A stretch of 64,000 nt of DNA from Rugalucina vietnamica (GCA_964017185.1 OZ024876.1:14695726-14759725); one strand, 5' to 3'. Counted from the first letter of the stretch, positions 12,539 through 23,822 are shown. Made by a program: numbers and translations. Notes: generated by a model not told the origin, from the letters alone.

Positions 12539-13055
12539 ATCATGGTTCTACACTGTTCATGGTCATCTTTCAGCATGGTTCTACACTGTTAATGGTCATC
12601 TTTCATCATGGTTCCACACTGTACATGGCCATCTTTCATCATGGTTCCACACTGTTCATGGCCATCTTTCATCATGGTTCCACACTGTTCATGGTCATCT
12701 TTTATCATGGTTCCACACTGTTCATGGCCATCTTTCATCATGGTTCTACACTGTTCATGGTCATCTTTCATCATGGTTCTACACTGTTCATGGTCATCTT
12801 TCATCATGGTTCTACACTGTTCATGGTCATCTTTCATCATGGTTCTACACTGTTCATGGTCATCTTTCATTATATATTGGTTCTACACTATTCATGGTAA
12901 TCTTTCATCAAATATTAGTTCTACACTGTTCATGGTCATCTTTAATTAGGGCATGGTCATCTTTCATCATGGTCCTACACTGTTCATGGTCATCTTCCAT
13001 CATGGATCTACACTGTTCATGGTCATCTTTCATCATGGCTCTACACTGTTCATAG
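12537..13055. repeat. 33-bp minisatellite
   Basis: About 15 tandem units of 33 bp (TTTCATCATGGTTCCACACT, then GTTCATGGCCATC). The period divides by three, so several frames on both strands stay open, including one of 209 codons; these are artefacts. Confidence 0.95.
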
Positions 13056-13328
13056 CTGATAAATATTTTCTCTTTATCTTATTATTAATTCTTTGCGTCT
13101 TTTTTACTTTGACCCACCATGTTATTATTATCAGTGCACCAGGCTGGCTTCGTGCCAGGAAGCTTTAAAGCTATTGGACTTGTTTGTTTGCAATATTTAT
13201 TCTTTGGCCTTGACGAAGTAAATGAGGTGCAACATAGGAGTGTGATATTATGTCCCAGTAGATATTATTGGAAAATCAGATGAAGCCCTTCCTTGTGCCT
13301 GACTGAACCCATTCTTGCCTAGATACTC

Positions 13329-13554
13329 GTAACTCATTTAAGCATGGCGTCCTTTTTATGGGACATAGGAAAACCGTATAGTCCCAGACCTGATGATTCT
13401 GCGGCATTCCATCTGAGGCTATTCTGTTTGCACAGAGAAATTTCATCGAATATGAGATAAAAATTAATCATCACCCTCCTGATTCACCTAAAAATGAAAA
13501 TGGACTCATCCAAATGATAATGATGGGCAAGTCCATTTGCCATATATGGGTTAA
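13329..13554 (+). mobile_element. TTAA-flanked MITE-3
   Basis: Family marked by a central hairpin GAGGCTATTCTGTTTGC/AAACCGTATAGTCC, the left end CTCATTTAAGC and the right end CATATATGGG|TTAA. Here the left TTAA reads GTAA. Confidence 0.75.
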
Positions 13555-13924
13555 AGGGGCACATAGACTGTTCTTGGTGTGATTTGAATCACATTGCTAT
13601 GTCAGGCTTAAAATTATGAAAAATATATAAAGAAGTGGAATTGCATTTAAAATACAAAGTTGTCTATCTGTACTTTGTTTTCATACGCCGATGCAAACAT
13701 TTTAAATCAATGAGCGTAAAAAATTATTTAAAAAAAAAGAGATCATTTGAGCCTCGTCAGTGACCCCTTTGGTTTGGCCAGTTGGAGCCAAAGTGTCAAT
13801 TAGTGAATTACTTGTATTTTGCAAATTAACTGGAAAGGCTAAAACAAACAGCCTGTTCTTCAAAGTTAAATTCCTGAAGAAAAATTAAACATTTCAGAAT
13901 GTTACAGCAGAACTAATGTAATAT

Positions 13925-14138
13925 GAGCCGCGACGCAAGAAAACGGTATTTGGATTTCCAGCCAGGTCTGACGCAAACAGGCCTCGCTGCATAGTCACAG
14001 AAAACGGCTACAAGCTTGACATTTTAAGTTTAAGAAGAAGAGGAATTGTTCTATCCATGTAGTGAACATAAAGGCGCTGATCAGCTGTGCAGTGACTGGT
14101 CAGCTGTGCAATAATCTCGTTTTCTCACGATGCAGCTC
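13925..14138 (-). mobile_element. MITE-1 copy
   Basis: GAGCCGCGACGC and GATGCAGCTC termini, flanked by ATAT on each side. The hairpin region contains a partial repeat of CAGCTGTGCA. Confidence 0.8.
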
Positions 14139-14738
14139 ATATCTTGCATGACATTTAGCCCATCCCATGTTATTAAAATTTTATATTTCATTCAATGATC
14201 TTATTCGGGAGAAAACCAGCTCTGTTTTTTGCAAAGGATTCTCACATTTTTTCAACAAAAAATAACAGTGTATTTGCCTATATAGTCAGCATTTACATGT
14301 ACTTAACAAGTTCTTAACGGTGATGTTAAGCTAACAAAGTTTTGAACTTAACTGGCCTCAGATTTTTAGCTCACTTTGAGCTCGCAAGGTGAGCAATTGA
14401 GCATATAAGAATGTGGACTGAGCCAGAGCTTCCTTTGGTCCATCAATGTTTCAAACTTGAATACGACCAGTTGCAACCAATTTTTAATGTGAAACATTCA
14501 TATAAGGGAGCTAGAAGCTTGAAATTTCGGAAATAAGAAGAGGGATTGTATACTGTGTAGCGAAACCAAAGACATGTAGTTACTGCCCCGTTGTTTTTCA
14601 CCTAGGCATGTTGTTTGTTTTCTTATGCAGTGGCTCAAATACAGGAAATGGTTTTAAAGATGATGGAGTAGTGACCATTTAATATGATAGACTGACTTAT
14701 GGAAGACTTATCCTTGTACCTGTGTTCTCGGTTTATTT

Positions 14739-14973
14739 GAGCCGTATCGTGAGAAAACCAGATTTTTGCCTATGCGAAAACAAAGGCGCAGATCAGCTTC
14801 GCAGTAACTGCGAAGCTGATCAGCGCCATTGTTTTCGCTACTCGGCTAGTACAATTTCTCTTCTTCCTAAATCTGAAATTTCAAGCTTCTAGCCATCTTC
14901 TGTGACTCTACAGAACCGTTTGTATCAGACCTGGTCGGAATCCCCAAAGACTGGTTTTCTGGCATCGCGGCTC
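14739..14973 (+). mobile_element. MITE-1 copy, intact
   Basis: Flanked by ATTT. Central hairpin TTCGCAGT-A-ACTGCGAA is perfectly paired, and both ends are of the type pairing with CCAGA/TGG. Confidence 0.88.
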
Positions 14974-15002
14974 ATTTCATACTCACTCAATTAAAAATGT
15001 AG

Positions 15003-15200
15003 GAATCGGGGTTGCCTAATGCATCAGACTGAATCGAGAGGGTCCTTGGTTCGATCCCAACAAGGGTCACTGTGTCCTTGAACAAGACAAATTAACATCC
15101 TAGAGTACTGGTTAATACTCAGGAAATGTTGACATTACTAAAACTTGTTGACGGGGGGTGGGGGGGTGAGGTGTTAAACCTCAATACAAACAAACAAATG
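15003..15200 (+). mobile_element. SINE-B, tRNA-derived
   Basis: tRNA-like head with GGTTCGATCCCAACAAGG as box B, body AGAGTACTGGTTAATACTCAGG, tail TTAAACCTCAATACAAAC followed by CAAA repeats. Relatives at 32640-32822, 37938-38109 and 40160-40580. Confidence 0.75.
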
Positions 15201-15456
15201 GACTCTGGAGAATATCTGTTCAACTTGGATATATTTTAATTTATTTTTAGCTGATCACATTCTGAAAATACTGTTTGGCAATGTAGCAACTAATGCACTG
15301 AAATAACCTTGTGTGTCCTTTTCTATATACAGAAAGTGAATCTTGGTTATCAGTCACTTGTGTACTGAATGTTTTCATATTTATTTTAGAGGATATAACT
15401 TTAATAAAACAAATAAAAGTTCTATAATGCTAATTTGTATGCATGCCTTAATAACA

Positions 15457-15690
15457 CTTTTGGCAGAGCGGTTAAGATCGCTGTTTCTTAATCACTCGAT
15501 CATCTCACTGCTGTGTCTGGTGTGGGTTCGAGCCCCGCATACGTGAGACAAGCCAAGTTCTTCTTGCGGGTGTGCGAGGTGGTTATCCCGTTTTTGTCCC
15601 ATCTACTGATTGGCCCATCTCAAATTGCATAGGGACGTAAAACTGAATAAAAAAACCAACAACAACAACAAAAAACAACAACAACAAAAA
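15457..15690 (+). mobile_element. SINE-A, tRNA-derived
   Basis: Head resembles a class II tRNA (GCAGAGCGGTTAAGATCGCT ... GGGTTCGAGCCCCGC), then a fixed body (GTGAGACAAGCCAAGTTCTT) and end GGGACGTAAAACTGAAT with an A-rich tail. Ends 190 bp before the L1 exon. Not a functional tRNA because no acceptor stem closes. Confidence 0.8.
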
Positions 15691-15883
15691 AAGCAAACTT
15701 GGGTTCCGTGTTCCATTTACTTGATCAATAGCTTAAAGTGGACAATGCTCGTCCTCTTTGTCCGCATCATTATTAGGAGGACTATTATCATGCTCAGTAG
15801 ATTTGAGTACCAGCAAAGCTCTTTTAATCTGGTAACCTTGGCTGCTTATTGTTGCTTTAAATGAACATTTCATTTTTTTGCAG

Positions 15884-16432
15884 CATGTGGCAGCACAGAC
15901 ATCAGAAACAATGTGGACCAGTTTCAGAAACTTGCCAACTGTACCGTGATCGAGGGAGAACTCCAGATCCTGCTTATCGACTACGCCAAACCCGAGGATT
16001 ACGACAGTCTTCATTTCCCAGACCTGGTCGAGATCAAGGATTTTCTGCTTCTGTATCGTGTACAGGGATTACGTAGTCTTCGAAATATTTTTCCAAACTT
16101 GGCTGTGATCCGGGGGGAGAAGTTATTCAGTAACTATGCTCTCATCGCGTTTGAAATGCAAAGTTTGGAAGAGCTCGGTCTCGTTAGTCTCACGTCAATA
16201 CCAAAGGGTGCGGTGCGCTTGGAGGCCAATCCTAATCTCTGCTACATTGAAACAATCGACTGGACCAAGATTGCCACAGGGGTTTCCGAGAAGGATAACT
16301 TTTTCAAGGGGAATAAGGATACAAAGGAATGTGTGAATATGTGTGACAAAAGCTGTAACAAGACGATGGGCTACGACAGACTGGAACCGAGATGTTGGAC
16401 TCTCTATCCTAATGATTGTCAGCTCATGCTGT
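15884..16432 (+). CDS. INSR: Insulin-receptor-like gene, L1 domain exon
   Basis: Internal exon of an insulin/IGF-type receptor tyrosine kinase, encoding the extracellular first L domain that forms half of the primary ligand site. It follows a pyrimidine-rich acceptor ending TTTTTTTGCAG and ends at a GTAAGT donor. It is 549 nt, entered and left in phase 1, with 182 full codons open. Landmarks seen are CGSTDIRNN at the start, the sequon NCT in LANCTVIEG, QILLIDYAKPEDY, LLLYRVQGL, FPNLAVIRG, NYALIAFEM, LCYIETIDW, and the first Cys-rich residues NMCDKSCNKT. By human numbering recalled from memory, the site-1 positions Asp12, Arg14, Asn15, Leu36, Leu37 and Arg65 are kept, while Phe39 is replaced by Asp and Phe64 by Tyr. 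Human INSR exon 2 is of nearly the same size and phase. The signal-peptide exon was not found upstream. Confidence 0.96.
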
Positions 16433-16699
16433 GTAAGTAGAATTTATTGTATAGCTTTCGTAGCATGCATTGGACCTCCCAGGATGGCTGAAAAAATTGT
16501 TGGCTGGGAAATCTGTGATTGGATTTCTGGCAATATGATGTCATACACAAACCAGGCTGTTGAGTGTTCATGTTCAGAAGCCAGCTACGGACAGTTTTTG
16601 TCTGCAAGTCAGGCCTGAAGACTACCATGTTGGTCCCTTGAACACAATTGGCACAGTATAGTCTCCCGCCTAGTCACAGTATGGTCATTACGAAAACTT

Positions 16700-16945
16700 G
16701 CCCATGCAATAAACAGAGATTTTTTTAGCTTTAAAAACGGAAAATATTCTACTGAAAAATTTTGATATTTTCCTTATTTTTGCTCAAAACATAGACCGCC
16801 AAGGCGGTTCTAACGAGTACTCACAATCTATGTTTTGGAGCAAAAATAAGAAAATTAGGTATCCCCCTTTATCCCCCAGTTTTGCTGTATAAAAGTGGGG
16901 TTCAAGGGGGTATACGTTACATGGACATGTTTTCGTGATGTCTTG
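16700..16945. repeat. Palindromic repeat with CATAGATTGTGAGTACT
   Basis: Same palindromic family as 5451-5830: ACATAGACCGCCAAGGCGGT at the centre and TTTGCTCAAAACATAG / CTATGTTTTGGAGCAAAA arms, then AAGTGGGGTTCAAGGGGGTA. Confidence 0.65.
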
Positions 16946-16999
16946 CCAACAGATTGTCTTGGAAAATTGTCATCGGACCTCAGTTTACAGTCTCATCCA

Positions 17000-18198
17000 T
17001 AGTGGTGTAACGATGCATCGGACTATCGATGTATTGCAATAGTGACCGTTCCGATTGTACTGCATCGATGGTAAAATTATACATCGATGACTATCGCCGA
17101 TAGTGTGTTGAACTATCGATAGTTTCGATAGTTTTCTTCTTCCCGCATTTTCAGTTTTTCGGCGAGTTTGAATGTTTATTTTCGTTTTCATAAAAGCGAA
17201 AGTGCCCACGGCGACACAGCTGATTGTCAAGTGACATAAAACAGATTACCTTTATTGGTTAATCCTTATGCAATTATTGGATAATTACCTCATTGGATAA
17301 TTGCCTCAATAATCAGAACATCACCGTTAGTCATAATTTCACACCGACATGTATAATAATGTCAGCTGCTTCATCACAAATGCTGATTGGCTAATTAGCG
17401 TCACGTGTCGAAAGCAACTTTGACAAGGGGCGGTTGAGAGGGCGGAGTCATAGATTATTGACAAGAAGACACGCTACTGTGATGTAATAATTGCAATTTA
17501 TCTACTGTTAGCCTTTGAACTAGACTTTGGAAGAACCGATCGCTGTGAAACCGTTTCGTTTTTATGAGCAAAATACGTTACAACCACCCATTAGCCACAT
17601 TTTTAACATTCAATAGGCTTGTAATTGTGTTTCCTTGCAAAAATCCCGATTCAAATGCATTTTCCAGGCTTAATTTTCCAAAGAAACGCTCTATTTTTAC
17701 GTTGAATTTTTGGCTGCCATAATAGACCGTATCTATTGTTGCATATATATTATCCTCCTATAGTGGCACACCTCAAACTGGAGTCTTCTCCTTAGTGACT
17801 TACTTACAGAGACTTGTATGACCATAATGCCTCATCCATCACTGTATTTACAATCAACTCATAGATGTGGACCCCCTCTCTCCCCACCAACTGCTCCCCT
17901 ACCCCCCCACCCCCCCACCCGAATAAAAAAATAATAATATGATTTAATGGGCTACTAAAACACAACTGATAAGCATAAAATGTCTTGTTTATGCTTTTGT
18001 GGATGTAATACATTCAGAAACACAGTTTGAATGCTTTAATACATTTTAATTCCTCCTAAAACAGGAAATATTCTTAAAGTCAATAGTATCACAATAGTAT
18101 TGCAATAGTACCCTGCAATGGTACTACTATTGCAATAGTGATTCCTGCAATGTCAATACTATCGCAATAGTCATTTTTGGACTATCGTTACACCCCTA
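17000..18198. mobile_element. hAT-type non-autonomous element
   Basis: 1,199 bp with TIRs TAGTGGTGTAACGATGC and its complement at the right end (CGTTACACCCCTA), flanked by a perfect 8-bp duplication CTCATCCA at 16992-16999 and 18199-18206. TIR sequence and 8-bp duplication are diagnostic of the hAT superfamily. Subterminal regions are rich in ACTATCGATAG and ATTGCAATAGT words on both sides, typical transposase-binding arrays. No transposase ORF remains. Confidence 0.93.
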
Positions 18199-18256
18199 CT
18201 CATCCATAGTACTGGTGAAGCCCAGGATTGAGCTCACAACCCCTGTTTTTACATTT

Positions 18257-18489
18257 GAGCCGCCTCGTGGGAAAACCAACAATGTGGTTTCCGAAGAGGT
18301 ATGACACAAACCGGCCTGTACAAGCACAGAAAAGAGCTAGAAGCTTGAAATTTTGGAGTTAAGTAGAGGAGGAATTGTACTATCCGAGTAGCGAAAACAA
18401 AGGCGCTGATCAGCTTCGCGGTCACCGCGAAGCTGATCTGCGCCTTTGTTTTCGCCAGTGCAGATTGTTGGTTTCCCATGAGGAGGCTC
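18257..18489 (-). mobile_element. MITE-1 copy, intact
   Basis: ATTT on both sides. Hairpin TTCGCGGT-C-ACCGCGAA perfectly paired; both termini are of the CCAACAAT/ATTGTTGG type. Confidence 0.9.
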
Positions 18490-18694
18490 ATTTAATGACT
18501 TTTTTGGAATTATTCAGTGTTAGTAATTAAAATAGTAAATCATTTTTACGAAATATTGTCTAGAAAAAAGTTAAAAGACGAAAAGAAAAATACATACATA
18601 TTTATATACATACAGGATCTGTCAGCAGACCTTGCCTTAAAACAGCAATTTGATGTGGGTGTTTAAGTCTTCTTAGAATTGATCAGATCTATAT

Positions 18695-18929
18695 GAGCCT
18701 GTGCGTGAGAAAACCAACAATTTGGGTTCCGACCAGGTCCGACACAATTCAGGCTGTACAGTCACAGAAGATGGCTAGAGGCTGGAAATATTGAATTTAG
18801 AAAGTAGGGGAATTGTACTATCCGTGTAGTGAAAACAAAGGCGCCGATCAACTTCGCAGTTACTGCGAAGCTGATCTGCACCTTTGTTTTCGACTATGCA
18901 GATTGTTGGTTTTTGTCGTGCAGCGGCTC
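18695..18929 (-). mobile_element. MITE-1 copy, intact
   Basis: ATAT on both sides; hairpin arms TTCGCAGT and ACTGCGAA. Confidence 0.88.
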
Positions 18930-19153
18930 ATATAAAATAAAGCTGGTGTCTCAGGAAACTAGCTCTTTTCTCTGTAATCTGTAAAACACAGACGCAGGTT
19001 GTGAATTTCTTGTTTGTATATAGGCATCTATTCAGGCTTAACACTTATAGGCTTATTCCCCACTAAGAAAACAATCTGGATTAAGGGTGGTTTTTCGCAG
19101 AATACATGACTTTTCTGATGACCAAACATGACCTCAAATTGAATTTAATGATT

Positions 19154-19321
19154 GAGCCTTCGCTTGAGAAAACCAACAATCTGGTTTCCGAACAGGTCCG
19201 ACACAAACTGATCTGTACAAGCACAGAAGATGGCTAGAGGCTGGAAATTTCGGATTTAGGAGGAAGAGGAATTGTACTATCCCTGTAGTTAAAACAAAGG
19301 CGCTGGTTTTTGCTCAGTTCA
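19154..19321 (-). mobile_element. MITE-1 copy, left part
   Basis: Normal minus-oriented copy up to AAAACAAAGGCGCTGG, where it breaks off before the hairpin. Confidence 0.75.
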
Positions 19322-19390
19322 TCTTAAAAACCTTTTACTAGGGTGCTCGTTAGAATCACTTCGGGAGGCAAAAGCACCAACATGGGTAGT

Positions 19391-20239
19391 CAGGGTTCGC
19401 ACAGGCTTGAAAAGTACTTGAAAATGAAGGGCTGTCTTGAAAAGTACTTGAAAACCAAATTTGCCTTGAAAAGTGCTGGAAAATTAGCCATTGGCCTTGA
19501 AAAGCACTTGAATTTAACTTCTTCCGGTATTCCAGACAATAAGATTCGGTTTCAAAATCAAATGTGAGCATTTAAGAAGAAGTTTGGCAAGTTTGAATAC
19601 AAAAAGATCGTCGAGAGCGCCATAATGAAGAAACAGGCCGAATGTGTATGGCGCGAATCGGTAACTGAGTTGCGTCCCTTGCAAAATGGTCGCGAAAATT
19701 TGGGCCGAAAATATATGGTGCGAATCGGTTCGTACCGTAATTGGGTTGCTTCCCTTGAGGAATGGTTCATGATTTATTGCATTTTCTTTATCTGCAATGA
19801 AAATCCATGATGAATACAGACTAAACGGAACCAAAATGACGTCGAAATGACATTTTTTCGAGGGCAAATTTAATTTCAACATTTCTTAACAAAATGGGAA
19901 AGTGCGTGTACAGCAGGGACTGGCCGAAACGTTATCCTTGGGTCAAGGAAACGGACAATAAACACAAGGCACATTGTCGTGCATGTAATAAAGATATTGA
20001 TGTGGCTCAAATGGGTGAAAGTGCTTTGCGCTCACACGCGAGTGGAGATCGACATAAGAAACATGAGCAGTCTTTATCTGGGACTTTCACAAACTTCTTT
20101 ATCAAGAAGGAAACAAAAGTTAAGACAGAACCCCCTACTACAGCATCCACCCCAAGTCCTTGAAAATGGTAAGATTTGTCCTTGAAAAGTCCTTGAAAAA
20201 GTCCTTGAATTTTACTTGGCCTTGCCTGTATGAACCCTG
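19391..20239 (+). mobile_element. hAT-like element with zinc-finger ORF
   Basis: 849 bp bounded by CAGGGTTCGCACAGGC and GCCTGTATGAACCCTG, an inverted pair. The subterminal regions carry repeated CCTTGAAAAGT words (four near the left end, three near the right, all in the same orientation). A zinc-finger ORF fills part of the interior. It interrupts MITE-1-like sequence: the right flank continues GTAGTACAATTC as in the MITE. The flanks share GTAGT but no exact 8-bp duplication, so superfamily assignment is tentative. Confidence 0.7.
19894..20163 (+). CDS. BED/C2H2-like zinc-finger protein fragment
   Basis: 89-codon ORF starting ATGGGAAAGTGC and ending in a stop just before the right CCTTGAAAA repeats. 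It reads MGKCVYSRDWPKRYPWVKET, then CRACNKDIDVAQMGESALRS HASGDRHKKH (split here), a Cys-x2-Cys ... His-x5-His finger at about residues 29-54, followed by a Ser/Thr/Lys-rich tail with KVKTEPPTT. This resembles the N-terminal DNA-binding finger of hAT-type transposases and their domesticated relatives. The catalytic part is absent, so it is either a decayed transposase end or a short finger-only protein. Its codon structure is intact. Confidence 0.65.
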   Translation: MGKCVYSRDWPKRYPWVKETDNKHKAHCRACNKDIDVAQMGESALRSHASGDRHKKHEQSLSGTFTNFFIKKETKVKTEPPTTASTPSP

Positions 20240-20349
20240 GTAGTACAATTCTTCTTCTTTCTAAATCCATAATTTTCAGTCTCTAGTCATCTTCTGTGCT
20301 TGTACAGATAGGTTTGTGCCGGACCTGGTCGGAAACCCGAAGACCGTTT
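20240..20349 (+). mobile_element. MITE-1 right half
   Basis: Plus-oriented MITE-1 right half beginning GTAGTACAATTC directly at the zinc-finger element and ending CCCGAAGACCG, followed by T-rich sequence. Confidence 0.75.
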
Positions 20350-20351
20350 TT

Positions 20352-21190
20352 TTTATGCCCCCAACTTCTTCAGTTGAGGGGGCATATTGGTTTTGGTCTG
20401 TCCGTCCAGTGGTGTGAGTGCAGTCAGTCTGTGATGTGTGAGTAACGCTTAGCACTTGGTCAGGAACCGTGATAGCTAGGATCTTGAAATTTGGTATGTA
20501 GTTTGTATATATGAAAATTAAGAGGACCCATTTTTTTCTTTCAGGTAAATTCAAGGGGCTAGGGGTCCATACTGTGAGAGTTATTTCCCTTTTTAATTCT
20601 TGATAAAGTGAATAGATAGTGGGTACCTTGTGTGCGCAACTCCTCCTACAGTTTTATTCCGATTCTCTTGAAACTTTACAGATGTTGTGACCATGCTTTG
20701 AAGATATGCATGTGGCTTGGATATAATCCTCAGATTAATTTTTGTCACTTTTTTCGCAGTTTGAACAGCCATTTTTCGGGCAATTTGACAATGAAAGTAA
20801 ATGGGCAGTGGGTACCTTGTGTGCGCAACTCCTCCTACAGTTTCATGCCAATTCATTTAAAACTTTAAATGTGTTATGGGCATGGTCTGAAGATATGCAT
20901 GTGGTTTGGATATAATCCTTGGATTATTTTTTGTCATTTTTTTCACAATTTGAACTTAGTCATTTTTTCGGGCATTTTAGTGAACGGATAGAGGGTACCT
21001 TGTGTGCGCAACTCCTCCTACAATTTAATACCAATACTTTTGAAACTTTGCAGACATTGTGACCATGCTTTGAAGATATGCATGTGGTTGGGATATACTC
21101 CTCAGATTAATTTTTGTCACTTTTTGAGCAATTTGAACTTAGTCATATTTCGGACATTTTCACATCCTGAAAGTGAGTTACCAGTTGGGG
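20352..21190 (+). repeat. Composite repeat with GCCCCCAACTTCTTCAG hairpin
   Basis: Starts with a short palindrome (GCCCCCAACTTC...GTTGAGGGGGC) and contains three units of about 185 bp beginning near 20620, 20806 and 20990, each with GGTACCTTGTGTGCGCAACT, CCTCCTACA and GAAGATATGCATGTGG. Ends at CCAGTTGGGGGCATAG. Non-coding. Confidence 0.75.
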
Positions 21191-21294
21191 GCATAGTGTT
21201 TTATAAACACATTTTCTAGTTTTTCTTTATCAAATTCTGTCTTTTTCTGGTCCTCTGCAACTGCTACATGCTGCAGTTGATCAAGTGTTTAGGT

Positions 21295-21533
21295 TTAACC
21301 CGTATTTGACAAATGGATTTTCCCATCCTTATCATTATGGTGAGTCCACTTTCATTTGTAGGGTCGTCAGGAGTGATTTTTAAATTTTATTCAATTTTTC
21401 GATGAAAATTCTCTAAGCAAACAGAATAGCCCCAGATGGGACGAGATGGGACGCCGCATTCTGCGGCGTCCCATCTAGGGCTATTCGGTTTGCCTATGCC
21501 CCATAAAAGGGACGCCAGGCATAAATGAGTTAA
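21295..21533 (-). mobile_element. TTAA-flanked MITE-3
   Basis: TTAA at both ends (TTAA|CCCGTATTTG ... CATAAATGAG|TTAA). Central palindrome GACGCCGCATTCTGCGGCGTC between AGCCCCAGATGG and CTAGGGCT. Confidence 0.85.
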
Positions 21534-22304
21534 TGTTGACATCACTCAGGACAAAATGTTAAATGGTTTCTGATCAATATTTAACCGCTTTTTGTCTTGT
21601 TCTAGAACTCGTTTACTCCTCTTGTCTCTAGTCACATACACATGGTTGCTGTCATTTTGACGAAGCAACGAGAAAACAGTTCTTCAGTATTTCAGTCTGG
21701 TGCAATGGTAAACGAGATTTTGGAGCAATGGAAACTAGATTTTGGATTGAGGAATCAAAGAGACTGTACTGTACAGTTCTATAGAGGCAGCAGAAAACAC
21801 AAATGCACTGATCAGCATGCATGCTTATTTACAGCACATCTTGGCATAGGCAAAAGCAACATTTCTCAGGACACTTGTCATTTATATGGACTCCGAAGAA
21901 AACATTTTGTTATAATTAAAAATATTTTTATTCGGTCAGTACACTAGGCCCCTCTCAATCTACACATATTGCTAAGTTCATTAGTGAAACCTAGCTGGGG
22001 GTGGGGATGGGGAAGCGTGTGTGTGTGTGGGGGGGGGGGGGGGTATTGGTTCTGGTGCATATGCACTGCACACTTTAATTACCCTTATAAATCAGAAATA
22101 AAATGAATGTCAATAAATGCAGTCATAGTTATATGGGCTTCTTTTTTTAAAGTAATGAAACAGCAAGGTTATCAACAACTAAATCACACAAAGTCATGGT
22201 AAATTGTTCAAGTACAAGTACTTGCAATATCAATTTTAATGATATTTTATAGAACATAAGCAACCTTGAATTCATAAGGAAGTATAAAATATAGATGATG
22301 ATTA

Positions 22305-22580
22305 TGCACCAGCCATTTGTAACCACCGCTCCCCCACCTACGAAGAAGGGCAGGGATTATGACTTTTCAGCTTTCAGTGCCCTGCTATGAGCCTCACCCC
22401 TAGGGGGCAAACTGGAGGTCAAAACTTTGCTCTTTTCCCCGCCCTTCGCCACAGAAAATCCCCCTGGGGTAAGGATCTTAATATCAAAGCCCCGTCATTT
22501 CCCCTGCACTGAGAGGACACTCAAAAGGTAATTTCCCTGCACTTTAGCCTGGCTATCCCCCACCCTTCCTTGTAGGTGTG
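22305..22580. mobile_element. MITE-5, left-complete
   Basis: Starts TGCACCAGCCATTTGTAACC and runs through CCCTGC...GGCAAACTGGAGGTC to a GT/G-rich tract where the right TIR is lost. Complete relatives at 35883-36196 and 58869-59154. Confidence 0.7.
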
Positions 22581-22698
22581 TGTGTGTGGGGGGGGGGGGG
22601 ATGGTTAAGTACCTAGAAAGCAGTCTGGTAGTTTTGACATGAATGAAAATTTGTTGCGTTGGATATTAAGCAACACAAACTCCCAAACATCTTTATAT

Positions 22699-22932
22699 GA
22701 GCCGCCTCATGGGAAAACCAACAATCTGTATAGCCGAAAACAAAGACGCAGATCAGCTTCGCGGTAACCGCGAAGCTGATCAGCGCCTTTGTTTTCGCTA
22801 TTCGGATAGTACAATTCCTCCTCTACTTAACTCCGAAATTTCAAGCTTCTAGCCTGCTTCTGTAGCTTTACAGGCCGGTTTGTGTCAGACCTGTTTGGAA
22901 ACGACATTGTTGGTTTTTCCACGAGGTGGCTC
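22699..22932 (+). mobile_element. MITE-1 copy, intact
   Basis: ATAT on both sides; hairpin TTCGCGGTAACCGCGAA fully paired; ends CCAACAAT and ATTGTTGG. Confidence 0.9.
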
Positions 22933-22950
22933 ATATATATATAAACTGAT

Positions 22951-23170
22951 TTAAAGCCTGGTGTCCTTTATGTGGGACATAGGCAAACAGTATAGCCCCA
23001 GATGTGACACCGCACAATGCGTCGTCCCATTTGGGGCTATTCTGTTTGCTTAGAGAAGTTAAATCGAAAAATGGTATAAAATTTTAAAATCACACCTGAA
23101 GCCCCTAAAAATTAAATTGAACTCAACCAAATGATAACTATGGGTGAATCTATTCATCAGTAATGGGTTA
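22951..23170 (+). mobile_element. TTAA MITE-3 copy
   Basis: Begins TTAAAGCCTGGTGTCC, contains CAAACAGTATAGCCCCAGATG paired with CATTTGGGGCTATTCTG (longer word split in text), ends near CAGTAATGGGTTA. Inserted 18 bp after a MITE-1 copy. Confidence 0.7.
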
Positions 23171-23606
23171 TTGTCTGGCTTAGGGTTCAAGTACCTTCAT
23201 AAATGATAAATATTTATTTTTCAATATTTAATCTTGATTAAATTGCCAAAAATATCAAGAAATACACTGCTTGCAGCAATGCTTCCTTGCAGAAAAAAAA
23301 CATGGCCTTGAACATAATGTTTGCCCTTGAAAATATTGTTTGTGGAATTGGTAAAAATCAATAGGGTTGACTGCTTGCTGAGTCTGATAGCTGCTGCACA
23401 ACTGATTATGAACTACGTCATGAGAAAATATTTTTTGTCTGCAAATGGGATAAACAAAATTGAATATGCAAAACAGGCTATGTGGTCTTTGCAGCATGTG
23501 CAGCTGTTCAGCACATTTCTTTTTATACACAATGTATAGTAAATTACAATCACTATATCATAGGTCAGTTGCTAGACTTGAATGTTTACAAGTGGGAAAT
23601 ACATTT

Positions 23607-23822
23607 GAGCCGCGTAATGAGAAACCCGGATTTTGCCTATGCGAAAAAAAAACAAAATAACTGTGACTGCCAAGCTGATCAGCATCTTTGTTTTCGCTAC
23701 ACGAATAGTACAATTCCTCCACTTTCTCAATCCAAAATTTCCAGCCCCTAACCATATTCTATGCCCGGTTTGTGACGGACCTGGTCGGAACCCAGATTGT
23801 TGGTTTTCTCACGCACAGGCTC
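23607..23822 (+). mobile_element. MITE-1 copy, hairpin reduced
   Basis: ATTT on both sides. The hairpin is shortened to ACTGTGACTGCCAAGCTGATC. Confidence 0.8.

Noticed and set aside
12426-13055. 209-codon open frame rich in SWFHTVHGHLS
   Set aside because: It is the 33-bp minisatellite; the unit length is a multiple of three, so several frames on both strands stay open.
15457-15545. tRNA gene
   Set aside because: Box A and box B are present but the cloverleaf does not close and the same unit recurs with a SINE body and A-rich tail.
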